From NCBI GenBank assembly GCA_003290165.1, contig QNQO01000672.1, positions 248,001 to 312,000 of the forward strand: 64,000 bases of DNA, in the 5' to 3' direction. Positions 36,291 through 47,509 of this stretch are shown here, in pieces. The notes under the pieces were generated by a model. That model made no database searches and was not told where the DNA came from. It worked only from the letters and a program-made list of their open reading frames with translations. Each line of letters starts with the position of its first letter. The first letter of the stretch is position 1. The DNA comes from Berberis thunbergii. Lineage: Eukaryota; Streptophyta; Magnoliopsida; Ranunculales; Berberidaceae. The position numbers and the translations under genes are program-made.

Positions 36291-36934
36291 TGACGCCGGA
36301 CGGAATAACGATTATTCCGCAGGCTAATAGTAACAAATAATTAACTGAGAAGAACACAAGAAGATTACCAAAAAACACAGAGAAAATAACTCTAATGTTT
36401 AATCAAATTACTCAAATCAAAGGAATCTCTAAAATCAGCCCAAAAACCGAACTTTAAAGCTAAAACTCATAAATATTGAAATTTTACCAAAAATGACAAC
36501 ACTCCAATAATCATGCTAAAACAAAATACGTAATAAAAGAAATATACTGCCAGAAATTTGACCCAAATTGAATTCAGAATCACTTCTTAAACAATAATTG
36601 AAATATTACTATAAAGAAAATAAATTACTGAATTTATGGATTCGAAAGAGGAAACGATAGATTTTGGCCTCGAAAAGATGTGCAACGAGCGTATCTGGTT
36701 GACCACGACGTGCACGTTGAAAAAAACTTTCCGAATTTGGGTCGTTTGCGCGATTCTGATGCTTGTAGCCAAAGTTATGGCCAAGATACTAAAACACACT
36801 CTAAATTGCCAAATTTGAAATATAATTATGATTTCCTGTCATTCTTGCGCTGATCTGCTAATTCGAGATATCTTAGTGCTAATAACGTGCTATCTGACGA
36901 TTCCGCATCATCTGACTCGAATCCTCCTGCATCA
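36291..36934 (-). repeat. Gypsy 5' LTR (minus-strand element)
   Basis: 644 bp partner of 32258-32902. Confidence 0.9.
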
Positions 36935-36939
36935 TGGCA

Positions 36940-38371
36940 GCAACTGCAACTATGGCCAGACATTCCATTACATTGCATGTCACCCAGATTTAGTCTCAAA
37001 TTTTGCTACCAAAGAGGGAAAGGGATCTTGTGCAAATATTGAAGAGATAAAAGAACGATGAGGAAGAAATAAATAATTGTGGCTAAAATTGAGGTGGTCC
37101 AGTGTTTAAATCACCGCCAATTAGGGGTGACTCGGTGGCCCTCACCTTGACTAAACTGTAGCCCTAGAGCTCTAAGATGTGAGATGTAAGGCAGGGCAAG
37201 GCGCATTTAAGAAAAAAAAATGGAAATTTTGAGTCTTTATAACCTTGGCAGAGCCCCCACAACATATTGAAGTTCCTGAGGCATGCCAACATATTGTGAC
37301 GTATGAAGCAATTTGTATCAGTGTCTGACTCGGGCGCAAGGGAGGACAAGGGAACCACCAGAGTGTCCATGCTTCCTAGATGTCATCTCACAAAACTTAT
37401 TTGGTTTTCACAATCTAAATGACCATGAGGAGAAACAAACTTCAACACATGCAAAACCTTATGCAAGATAAACTTTACCCATATCCCATATAGAGTAGCC
37501 ATTTCATAGAGAAACAATGTTTTCCTTTTTCTTTTCTTTTTTTTTCCTTTTATGTGAAGCACCTTTGAACTTCTATTTCACTCAGTTGTTGTCTATGTAA
37601 CAGTGGTGGTATTGCTCAAGTGCATATAACAATAACGTACCTGGTCAGTTGCATAATCAGGTGAGTACCGTGATGAAATAGTATGTGAACCAATTCCGGT
37701 GGAATAAAGAAGAGTAGTAATGCATTTTTAAGGGCAACAACATGATTATTTGGTTGTGTTTTCCGGAGAAGTGGGTATAGAAGATATTTAGAAGAGAATG
37801 AAGTGAAATTTTGAGAAGACCATACTCATCCATCAGTATTCATTGTGTTAGCGAAGGTGGTTTTCAGATAATATCATACATACAGCAAAATGACACCCTT
37901 AATCAGGCCCAAAGCACTTTGTGTCTAGTATCCGAGGAGTTTATTTATTTTATTTTTGTAAAAAATAGGTATAGTTGGAACAAAACCTTCGATAAAATTG
38001 GCTTGGCCTTCCAATGACGATGATATATGGGGACAAAAGGGGTTCTTAACTAGTTAAAGATTCTCTTGTAAATTTTATCGCCTCCGAATTCGGTGGTGAA
38101 TGTGTAGCCACTACTGAAATTTGATTTTCAGTTTGCTACTTTAAAGAGTGGCTTGAATGAAGTAAATCACAGAACAAAATCACACCTTATCAACAACAGT
38201 TGGGAATGAACTCAAACAAGTGAGAAAGATAGCAACGTTTAACGCAATCTTAGTGGAATCTAGTCATCCATAAAGACTAATCATCAAAAACACAAGAATC
38301 TAATATAGTTGAAACAAGTTAGAACAGATGAATGTAAAGTTTAGACCACAAAGGAGCAAAGCAAAGCTTAC
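36940..38371. other. Proximal part of DUF1218 intron 1
   Basis: No coding region. Ends at the GTAAGC donor of exon 1. A possible short interspersed sequence with an A-run lies near 37080-37220, but it has no convincing target duplication. Confidence 0.5.
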
Positions 38372-38470
38372 AGTGCTTCTCCTCCGCTCAGCAGCAATGG
38401 GGAATCCAAAGGCAACTAAGCTCAGAATCATAACCAGAAGATGGACCAAGCTAGAACCCTTCCCTTGCAT
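38372..38470 (-). pseudogene. DUF1218 pseudogene exon 1
   Basis: 33 codons from ATG at 38470, phase 0, followed by the GTAAGC donor. It covers the first membrane segment and the family's conserved AERRRST. A pyrimidine-rich leader on the coding strand (GA-rich as GAGAGAGGAGAGAAG) precedes it. Confidence 0.78.
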
Positions 38471-38546
38471 CTGTCTTCTTCTCTCTCCTCTCTCTTCCCC
38501 CTTTTTACTCACTTAACTCCTTTTTGGAGAAACGCAATGCTCTGGG

Positions 38547-40039
38547 TAGGGGTGGGCATCCCATCCCGCGATCCCGTTTTCGTCCTGTCCCGTCCCGATT
38601 TTTTCGGGTTTTAATGGGATTGAATAATTTCATCCTAATCTCATCCCGTCCCGATCTAAAATGGGATGGGATGGGATGGGATGAAGATTTTCAATCCCGC
38701 CAATCCCGTCCCGTCCCGAACTAATTTTTTAATATTAATTATTAATATTTTTATTTAATTATTTATTTTAGAACTGTGGAATTGCGTGAAGTTCTTTGTA
38801 AGTGTCAATCATTAGGATATCTCTTTCTTTGCGTGAAGTTCTGAATCTTTCTCATGCTTTAGCCCCCATGGGGATGGCCCCAACAGAAAGAAGAGTTTTC
38901 CAGACAGATCTAGCATTCGCGGGGAATAGCAACAACTAAAAGCCTTCTTCAGAGATTACACTGCCCACACCTACAGTAATGGATGTTCCATTCACCTGTA
39001 AATGGTAAGGCATGGTATTCTGCTCATGTCAATGGACACACACACAACACTAAGTTGCACAAAAATTGAACAAATCAACTCCACATTTGTTCAACAACTT
39101 AATTAACAGATCGATTTGGAATGAAAAATCAAAATTAGTACTTTCCTATTAAGATTCAATGGACCTTTGGCTTCAATAGGAGCACTATCTTCAAACAAAA
39201 ACACCAAATTCAAGAAACTAGTTATAATTTTTTTAAAGAACTAGTGCTAAGGCTAGCACTATGACCACATCAATAAGAATGAATGTTCATAACTAGATTT
39301 TATTCACCGGTGAGGAAATATGTACTAATGTCTAAATATCTATAACCAAGCAACATGTACATCTTTTTAAATCGCTTCAAGATATTATCTGCATGCTACA
39401 TTCTACAAAAATATGATAAATCTAAGATTATTTTCTCCATTGACTTTATACAACTCCTCTGGTTTTTAAGTTATTAGTTCTTTTATTTTGTTTTGATTAT
39501 CCATTACATGTATAGACAGCTGACAGTCAGATATGCCTTGGTGTTTTGTATACCAACCCAACTCCAAGTTTAATCTGTACATCACATGCCACACTCATCA
39601 TTTGATTACATTTACATCAGAACATTTTGAGCAAGCCTTCATGTGACAACTGGAATTCCATGGAAAGTAAATCAGAATTACTTCTTTCTATATGCAAGGT
39701 GAAACTATTACCAGGAAAAAATAAAATAAAAAATCTCTAATAAACACAATATGTTGGGAAATGAAACATGATAAATTCTTGAGTTTGCAAAGTAATCACA
39801 ATATGTTGGGAAATGACGACTTGTCCCAGGGTAGTCAGATGCTACTTAATAACAAAACAAAACTCAATATTCACGTCGACATGATGTATCCCCTGCTAAT
39901 CCCGTCCTGTCCCGTCCCGTCCCGAACCCGTTTGGGATGGGACGAGGTCGGGATGAGGTTTTTTCCATCCCGTCCCGTCCCGATCCCGTATGAACGGGAT
40001 GAGTATATCTCGTCCCATCCCGTCCCGTGCCCACCCCTA
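38547..40039. mobile_element. hAT-type element, family H1, long copy
   Basis: Ends TAGGGGTGGGCATCCC and, inverted, TAGGGGTGGGCACGGG. The target duplication is GCTCTGGG / GCTGTGGG (7 of 8). The CCCGTCCCGTCCCG subterminal repeats are much denser than in the 14626 copy. The interior (about 1.2 kb) has no transposase; a 20-bp phrase CACAATATGTTGGGAAATGA occurs twice near 39747-39817. It lies 77 bp upstream of the DUF1218 start codon. Confidence 0.9.
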
Positions 40040-40047
40040 GCTGTGGG

Positions 40048-40609
40048 TATGTGATTTTAAATATGATGAGCTTGATAATCGATTTCGGTTAAGTATACAA
40101 GTTGCCTGAAAGTCAGGGACAATATCCTGTTTTTTAGTAAAATGACCATAATTTTCTTATTTCAAAACATTTTCAAGTAATTCAAATTGTGTTTATTAGA
40201 CAATTCAAAGTATTACAATTTTTGTGTTTTGATGAGTTTGAGAATCGATCTTGATTGAGTATATAAGTTTAACCAAAGTCAGGGATAATACAACGTTTTC
40301 AGAGGAAGTGGGTAAGAGAGGTGGCGGGATGGTGGTGGTGCTTGATAGAGAAAAGAGGAAGAAATGTAGCGGTGGTGGAAGGGAGAGGAGTGGTCGTGCC
40401 TGGTGGTGGTGATGATGGCAGGGTGATGGAGGTGTTTGATAGAGAAGAGAGGGAGGGGGAGAAAAAGAAGGGAAGAAAAGGAGGAGAGAGAACATTTTAA
40501 ATTTTGAGTTTTTATTGGTGGTGTGGAAAATAAAGTAGGTGGTGTGGGAGAAAAAAATTGATATGATGGTGTGGGACAGTACTTTAGGTGGTGCCAAATA
40601 GTCGCTGCC
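40048..40609. mobile_element. Mutator-like family B, partial copy
   Basis: The right end reads AATAGTCGCTGCC at 40597-40609, like the 6191 end of the first copy. Inward are GGTGGTGTGGAAAATAAAG and the inverse of the AAAATGACCATAA / CATTTTCAAGTAATTCAA segment found at 5250-5500. No left terminal repeat is visible. Confidence 0.65.
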
Positions 40610-40764
40610 TAAAAAACGTTGTGGTACAACGTGACAAAGACCGGAGCCATTGTTTTTTTTTAATGGAATGTCCTTCCTTAATTAATCAAGGCAAACCAAA
40701 ATCCCGCATCTTCTTCCCTCCGCTTCTTTAAAAAAAATAAAAAAATAAAAAACTAAAACTAAAA

Positions 40765-41050
40765 GGTAGCCACTGTTTAACATCGCCATTTAGACTCCAC
40801 ATCACCACTCTCCACCTTTTCGTCTAACATATCTACTCCTTTTTTAACACCACTAATTTTTGTCTAACACTACCACCTATTTTTTTTACACCACCAATAT
40901 AAATTCAAATTCTCAAATTTTTTTTCCATTTTCTTTTAATAGATTTCCCTCACTCTCAAATTTCGATTCATTTTTCTTCCCACTTCCCTTTAACTTTGCA
41001 TTTACTGAGCAACCAAACCCCTCCCTCTCCTCTCCCACTATTTATTAAAG
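40765..41050. mobile_element. Mutator-like family B, second partial end
   Basis: GGTAGCCACTGTTTAACATC and the following CACCAC / CACACCACCAATA segments parallel the inverse of the end at 40609. Only one side is recognisable; 41051-41478 is unassigned, with no gene. Confidence 0.5.
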
Positions 41051-43650
41051 GTAAACAAAACGATCATGTGTGTGTGCAATTTGCTAAAACGAAAGGTTGT
41101 GTATGCGTGCTTGTGCGATTCAATTGGTTGGTCGGTTTCTCACTGTCTCATTCAACGAAACACACATAGTCAGGTAATCAAACTCGAAATCACACTAAAA
41201 ATGACTTTTCCCAAAACACTTCTCACACGCATAAACCGATGCGAACACAACAACTTCAATCATACAATTTCTCTGAAAGACCAACTCGCACGCTCGTGTG
41301 AGTATCTTTAACTGGGTCGTGCAAGCTTCTGCGATTGTTGGTCCCAAACTCGACTGAAAGTTATTTTTACCTGTGTGATGCCCCATTTTTACAAAAAAAA
41401 AAATGAAATTATTTTTAAATATTCAGATGATGGATTATTTATTTAAGTTTTAACTGTATCATTTTCGCAAATGTTTAGTATGGCAAATACGAACAAGAAT
41501 GTTGTGTCTTCTTTGGTTGGTGGTAGTGGGGATGATGATTCAGTCGATAGCGACCAATGACGATGTCTAACCAAAGGGTGATTAGGTAAACAAAATATGG
41601 AAGAGAAAAAATAAAAGAAAGCAACAACAAAGGATGTAGAGGGAAACAACGAAGAAATGAGAACAGATGAAATGGGGCATGAATATATTTATCAAGATGA
41701 AGATGCAAGAAGAATAATTCAATTGCAAAGTCAAGACAAATCACAAAGTCAAGGTGGTGTGGGTGGTGAGGGTGTTGTACATGAGGGTGAGATGAAATAA
41801 GCGATGAAGGGCGGGGATGATAAGGACGGGGATGAAGAGGAACCATTTATTTATGTTGAACCTAGTGTTGATGAAGAAGCTGAGAATGTTTCATATACTG
41901 GGGTCACAATGATGATTTGGTATTAGAGGATTACTTTGGCATGTTTCTAAAGCCATTTGGGATAGTAAGGAGGTAATTATAATACTTTTCAGTTCTTAAA
42001 ATATCTTAATGTATATTTGAATACAAAGTATTTTTTGTTATTGCTTTTTATATTTAGGAATGAGGAGAATTGAGGTGTCATCAACAATTAAAAAAAAATT
42101 ATATTGAAAATTGAGATAGAAGCCAAAAGACGCAAGGACAATTGCCTATAAGAGTTTTCTAAGTCCCTTGATCAACTATTGTAAGAATCATTTCGATAAG
42201 ATGACCATTTGTGCTTTGTGAATTGTTGGCAGCATGAGACCAACACTTTTCACATCCCTTTTGGAGTGATGGCAAACACCCTCGACCACATCAATCGTAT
42301 TACTCAGTCGCTAATAGTCGGTAAGCCTATTACTATGAAAAAAATAAGATGAAGGTAGAGGAATGTGTGAAACTGTTGGTGAATGGTTTGGGCATTAAAA
42401 AAGAGTGAAGCATAGAAGCATATCAAGAAGAATGTTACTTTTGTGGATATGAAGTTAGTTAAGGATAATTGTTGTGCAAAATCTAAGGCAATTGATTTTC
42501 TTCAAAAGAAACAACAAGTTGATCAAGGTTACTTATTATTTCTACTTGGGATGTCTATCTTTGCTAATCAGACTGGAACAAATGTTAGAACTGAATATCT
42601 GAAATTGTTCATGAAGTTAGATGATGTTGAGACGTTTGCATGGGGCGTAAGTAATTTGGCATTCTTGTATTGTCAAATGGGGTGTATTAGCAGAGCAGGC
42701 ACCTAGCAAATATTTGGATATTTGCCACTTTTGGAGGTATCTTTATACATTATTCTTCAATTAATTACCCATTAATTATTTAAGGTATTTAACTAATTAA
42801 TTTTTATGTTTTTTTTTCTTTTTGTTTTATAGAGTTGGACATACAACCATTTTAGGCTTTGGGGTGATGCTAATACTTCGTGGAATGATATCTCTCAACC
42901 ATTTTAGCCCCAACCATGGCTAAGTGGGAATGTCTTCAACTTATAGGGTCATTAATGAAAAATCATTACTCTAAGAAAGCATCTCGATGACATATCTCTA
43001 GAAGAGGTAAAATTTAGTACAAGTTTGATCTCATGTGTCTTTCCCACTAATTGTTTTAATTTTTCTTCATAATTTAATAAATTTCATGTTTGTATGTTCC
43101 GGTCATTTGGGACCCTTATGTGAAATCGAAGCGAAAAGTTCCTCTACATAGCATCACATGGTTCCAAGGTTGTTGTTATGCCTCGACGTTGAAAAACCTT
43201 ATCACCCAGATAGAGTGATGAGACATGTGAGAATATTACAGGTGATTCCAAATCCCCCCATTCGAGACAAAATGAAAAATAGAGGTCGATCCGGCAAGAA
43301 CTACTCTCTGAAGCATGAGATATTGTTGTCGTTCGCTGAAACTTGGCAGAATCATCTCGTGTCAAGTGATAACCAAGGTGCACTGGTGAAGCATCCATAG
43401 GAGTGCAGTATGGGCTATTTGGAGTGGTTTCATGACATTAGTCATCATTTCGTCCAACAACCGAAGAATAAGACAACTCATCCCCTAAGAAAACAATTAT
43501 TTTTTTATCGAATAATAGGGTAATTTAACTATACTAACAAATTTGCATGTCAAATTTTCATTATTTTAACTAAGATCAAATGTGTTCTTGTAGAACAAGG
43601 CGGTTGATGAGGCTCTTAAGTTGCTCGAGGTTTCTATTAATAATGGCGGA

Positions 43651-44548
43651 TAGGGATGGGCACGAGACGAAATGGACTTCATCCTTATCCCGTCCCATTT
43701 GCTCATGATCGGGATGGGATAAACCTCATTCCGACCTCATCCTATCCCAAAGGGTTCGGGACGGGTCGGGATGAGCATGTACTAAAAAGTCCTCCAATGA
43801 AAAATAACAAAAATATTTCATCGCACATTGCTCACACACCAATAATGTCAAATTTCTATACACATAACTTTCATCTTAAAAATATTAAAGGTCATTTATA
43901 AAATTTGTCGAGGGTTACCTTACAATAGAATTAAATTTGTCAAGTGAATAATGAAGATGGACAGAGCTCCTCCATAGATCCGTCTTGCATATTTGTGCAA
44001 CAATTGAATATCATTCATACAAGATACAAATAGGAGCAATGTTCTCCAACTGCATAACTCATAGTGCAAAAGTAACCCAAACCATAATTTGCCTTTCTTA
44101 AAGAGTAATTGTCCTATAACCAATCTAAAATGTGAAAAAATCATAAATTTTCATGAGGTTTACCTAAAATATCCAAACTGAAGTTTCTATCTAAACAAAG
44201 AGTGCCAAATAAAACAAGTAAATTTTATAATAGTAGATGTTTTGATTTAATTTCAATACATCTTAAACTTTCATTTTGAAGAATCGGTAAATACATTCAA
44301 CCAACTCCAATCCTTTTACCTATTAACATCCTAGAAGATATTACAAAACCCCTATCACTAAGTTTTTGACTTTTTTGTAATAATAATTATTAAATAAATA
44401 AATTTGGGACGAGACATGATTGAAAATCTCCATCCTGATCCCATCCCACTCTAAATCGGATGAGATGGGGTTGTGATGAGTTTGATCAATCCCAAAAGGA
44501 TCGAAAAAATTGGGACGGGACAGGACCAAGATGCGATGCCCGCCCCTA
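43651..44548. mobile_element. hAT-type element, family H1, copy 3
   Basis: Ends TAGGGATGGGCACG and, inverted, TAGGGGCGGGCATCG. Flanks are ATGGCGGA / ATGGCGAG (6 of 8). Interior similarity to the 14626 element in reverse, including TAATAGTAGATGTTTTGATT and the AAACTTTCATTTTGAAGA block. Inserted in the mobile-domain pseudogene. Confidence 0.85.
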
Positions 44549-44689
44549 ATGGCGAGAATGTTTGAAAATGTTTTTTGCTCTTGAAACAAAAGAAAATATA
44601 TGACTTGTACTTGCTATAAGGAATGTCTGCACCTGTGACCTTAGAAGATAAAGAAGAATAACAAGTAGAAGAACAAGGGATTGGGGAAG

Positions 44690-44930
44690 GTGGTGGTGCT
44701 TCAGATGGTGGAGGAAGGGTGGTGGTAGAAGAAGTGGTGGAGAAAGGGGTGGTGGTGGTGACGGTGGACAAAGAAGTGGTGGTGGTGGTGGAGGAAGGGG
44801 TGGTGGTAGTGGAAGTGATGGTAGAGGAAGGGGTGTTGTTGGTGGTGGAAAGTGTGGTGAAGATGGAGAAAGCGTTGACAGTGGTGAAAAAAGGTAGGGG
44901 AGATAGTGAGGCTAGAACCAAGAAGATGTA
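44690..44930 (+). repeat. GGT/GAA-rich coding microsatellite
   Basis: Imperfect GTGGTGGTGG / GGAGGAAGG repeats form the C-terminal tail of the mobile-domain frame, read as Val/Glu blocks (or Gly-rich in another frame). Apparent frames on the minus strand (His/Pro/Ser/Thr-rich) are by-products. Confidence 0.75.
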
Positions 44931-45280
44931 TGAACATTTCACTTCAGTGCAACCTGGAAAAAAATAGAGGATGTGATGTTGATGTTTGATTCTTTTAGAT
45001 GTTCAGTTTTGATTTAGGTGTTTGTTTTAATACATTTAGTTTGATGTTAAGTAGATTTAGTTTTGGTTTAGGCGTTTAGTTTATGTTTATTCCTTATGTA
45101 CTTTGTTTGATGTAATAATTTTTAGTTGATTGAATGAAATAATCTTTCGAAGATATAAATTATTTAACAAAACACTTCTTTATGCTTGTTTTATATTAAA
45201 TGTCATTAAACATAAAATTTCATAAACTTACATAAGAAGTTCAAAATTTTATTATAAGAGTATGTAAGCAGTTCAAAAAA

Positions 45281-46000
45281 GCTGGGAAAATGGATTTTTC
45301 TGACCATTTTGGTATATGCCATAGACAACCCTGCAAGTAAAGATCTTGTGCACGCAGAGGATTTCACAAGCACAAGAGAACCACTAGCAGAAGCTCCTAC
45401 AACTGAGACCAAAATGGTCAGTAACTTCCCAACAGGGGATGTTCTATGACCAAAACATCTTCACTAGCACGATCCTATGTGTGCGGACAAAAAACCACCA
45501 AGTTTTTTTTTTTTTTTTTTTTTTATTTCTATTTTTTTCCATATTTTGTTATTTGTACGACTTTCCTATGCTAAACAAACACTTTTTAGGCATTCTTTTT
45601 TTGTTTTTGAAACATTCCTTCCAAAATACTTGAAAAAGTCGACTTCGAATGTCTGAAAATATGGATTTTTTAAGGGAATGCCGAAAAGGTGTTTAGAGGT
45701 TTGATAATCTCTCTTATAAGTATATATAACCTATAAATATTATAAAATTTTAAAAAATACCTTTAACAAAAGTCGATTTTGGACAGAGTCCAATTTTTGT
45801 CCATTCGCATGGGATCATGCGAGTGACTATCTCCTAGTCGTAAACTTTTCTACTTTTGGATGTCTTAGACCATTTTGGTCTCTGGCGCAGGAACCTTTGT
45901 GAGTGGTTGTATTTTTTGCACACGAAATCTTCTACGAGCACAAGGCACTCACTTGCGGTATTTCCGGCGGACAAGACCAAAATGGTAAGAAAGTTCCATC
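45281..46000. repeat. Inverted pair of ~120-bp repeats
   Basis: Copy A (about 45300-45424) and copy B (about 45868-45986, inverted) both begin and end with ACCATTTTGGT / ACCAAAATGGT. In the same orientation they share CCTTGTGC-like, AGATTTC, AACCACT and GAGACCAAAATGGT segments. Similarity extends slightly outside (TGGATTTTTCTGACC versus TGGAACTTTCTTACC). Encoded peptides share TKMVRK on the respective strands, so these could be copies of one exon or of a tiny inverted-repeat element. Confidence 0.6.
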
Positions 46001-46049
46001 ATTTGTATTTGTATGGGGAATATGAACACCAACTACAATAGCAATTTAC

Positions 46050-46684
46050 TTCTTCCACCAACATTACCTACAACCCGTAAATCTGATTAGATTGTTAACA
46101 CTCCACTCCTCCAATGATTACCAAAGCAACCCATGAATTTGATTAGACATCATGAAGGAAATGAGTCAAAGAGGGTAGGTTCAAAGTGTTTATCATGCAT
46201 GGGGAAGCTAGCAATGAAACAAAAATTAAAATAAATAACAAAACTTCAAAAAACAAATTGGTGTCTACCAAAGTCGCATAAAACACTGTGAGGCCAAGTC
46301 CCGTAATTGCAAAGGCTACGATGAGTGCAACAATACTAATCATAATGTTATGCGTGATACAATAGATCTAGCAATCATGACTCCAATCACACACGTCTCT
46401 TCGATTGTAGGTAAGCAATTCACAAAATCTAATGCGATCAATACTAAAACTATCAGTCTTAAAAGTTTTGCTACTTTTTTTTCCACAATTTTTGTTACTT
46501 TTTATGGCTTCCCCATTATAAATAAATTCTTTGTAAATATTCATTTTTTCCTTTTAACATTCCCTTCCAAAAAATATGAAAGAGTCGATTTTGGAGGCCC
46601 GGAATATGGATCTTTGAGGGGAATGTTAAAAAGGTATTTGGAGTTGAATTTTCTCTCTTAAAAATATAGAAAATTACAAAAATT
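46050..46684. other. Spacer
   Basis: AT-rich. A minus-strand frame at 46343-46143 encodes two hydrophobic stretches (IVALIVAFAITGLGLTVFY) but has no recognisable family or splice context. Confidence 0.4.
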
Positions 46685-47270
46685 TCAAACAAGTACACAA
46701 AAAGTCATTTTTTGGCAAAGTATACTTCGCCATTTCATTAGCACAAGCAACCCATGAGTGGTTCGAATTACATATTCACACTCAACATCAAATAGCAGCA
46801 TTTGATAGCGATTGGGTTTGTAAGTGCAATCCATAAGCATCACTGATAGGAAACACTTTGCTAGTTTAATTGACTCAGGATGCACCCAAAAATATTGGTC
46901 ACACTGTTCTCCTCATCCACAATATGTTACTCAAGGTAATTATTCTTGTTTAACAAATGCATGGTGTGTTGCAACGTGTTGTTCTCCTTTGTAGTTGAAA
47001 TGTCTTTAGCCGAGCAATGAAATTGTAAATAGTCTTCAGATACGAGAGATTGTTAGGAAACATCTGTTTCATACCGACCAAAATGTACTGAGCGACGACA
47101 CCCAAAATCGACATAGTTTGCAAATTTATTATCTCTGCTTCATTCAACCTGCCCGAAAATGAATGATAAGGAACAATTTTGCTCGAGGATGATTGTGGGT
47201 TCCACATGTGACTTGCAACTTCCAACTTCCAATTGTCATTACCTTGTGGCACCCCTCTCAACTAAAACGG
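46685..47270 (-). pseudogene. MULE (Mutator/FAR1-type) transposase fragment
   Basis: Minus strand 47261-46950 encodes NDNWKLEVASHMWNP, HSFSGRLNEAE and NLSYLKTIYNFIARLK, the N-terminal DNA-binding to linker region of MULE transposases. 46885-46685 continues with HPESIKLAKCF and VMLMDCTYKPNRYQM, the start of the DDE catalytic domain with its first aspartate (D in MDCTYK). The remaining catalytic residues and zinc finger are absent. A frameshift near 46930 separates the parts. It could be the source family for the non-autonomous Mutator-like elements here, but no terminal repeats link them. Confidence 0.8.
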
Positions 47271-47509
47271 GCAATCACACTTTTTAGTACTGCTAGATCA
47301 ACCATTGCCACTATCAACTTCATTTTTGCAAAATTGGATTTTTTGGGGGTTTCCGTCCCCTCTCACATCCAAAATTTATCATTCATTTATGTCTATTATT
47401 AGCGAGTCTCGATTTAGTGATAATAACAATTGTGTTATTATTCCTACCAACACCTTGGCACCAAGCTATAAAGGCCGACCTCAATGGGGACACCTAAAAA
47501 AATGTTAGG

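Larger units (their letters stand above)
32258..36934 (-). mobile_element. Ty3-gypsy element, minus strand
   Basis: LTRs 32258-32902 and 36291-36934 (about 645 bp; in element orientation TGATGCAGGA to GRYGTCA). The target duplication is CGGCA / TGGCA (4 of 5). The primer-binding site, on the minus strand, is GCTCTGATACCA at 36277-36288. Gag, protease, part of RNase H and integrase are present, but most of reverse transcriptase is deleted. It lies in intron 1 of the DUF1218 pseudogene, in the same orientation as that gene. Confidence 0.92.
19190..38470 (-). pseudogene. DUF1218 (modifying-wall-lignin type) membrane protein, TE-filled intron
   Basis: Three minus-strand exons in the right order form one DUF1218 gene. 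Exon 1 (38470-38372) encodes MQGKGSSLVHLL, a membrane segment LSLVAFGFPIAA and AERRRST, and ends exactly at a GTAAGC donor. Exon 2 (19904-19719) encodes YCVYNSDIATGYGVG and TKCMCFGRPLAPGGNRA. Exon 3 (19384-19190) encodes LTFLVAEAC, YAQNLTCDSLRKGVF and a C-terminus with FTRATSQAARKTSRSSSTV, ending in TGA. Intron 1 is about 18.5 kb and is packed with transposable elements; intron 2 is 334 bp. Three small deletions break the frame: after NRAL in exon 2, after AEAC in exon 3, and within the last membrane segment after GVFIAGAVFVVA. A gypsy element sits 127 bp past the stop, and a hAT element 77 bp upstream of the ATG. The family acts in secondary wall and lignin deposition; this copy looks dead. 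Confidence 0.75.
41479..44967 (+). pseudogene. Plant mobile domain (MAIN/MAIL-like) protein, interrupted
   Basis: A possible start at 41479 (MANTNKNVVSS) leads into an acidic region. The core follows at 42180-42720: an ETNTFHIPFG stretch, VGKPIT, ECVKLLVNGLGIKK, then YLLFLLGMSIFANQTGTNV and WGVSNLAFLYCQMGC, matching the plant mobile domain, a fold shared by MAIN/MAIL nuclear proteins and by transposon-borne copies. 42835-42900 continues with SWTYNHFRLWGD, and 43100-43400 with VIWDPYVKSKRKVPLH and RVMRHVRILQVIPNPP. A hAT element splits it at 43651-44548; the tail resumes at 44549 and ends as a Val/Glu-rich repeat run with a stop at 44967. Many frameshifts and stops. An intron with TTTTATAG at 42830 is plausible. 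Confidence 0.75.

Noticed and set aside
37050..37240. Possible third SINE (GGTGGTCC...GCGCATTTAAGAAAAAAAAA)
   Set aside because: No B-box of good quality and no matching target duplication.
44701..44942. Ser/Thr/Pro-rich or His-rich minus-strand proteins
   Set aside because: Antisense of the GGT/GAA repeat in the mobile-domain tail.
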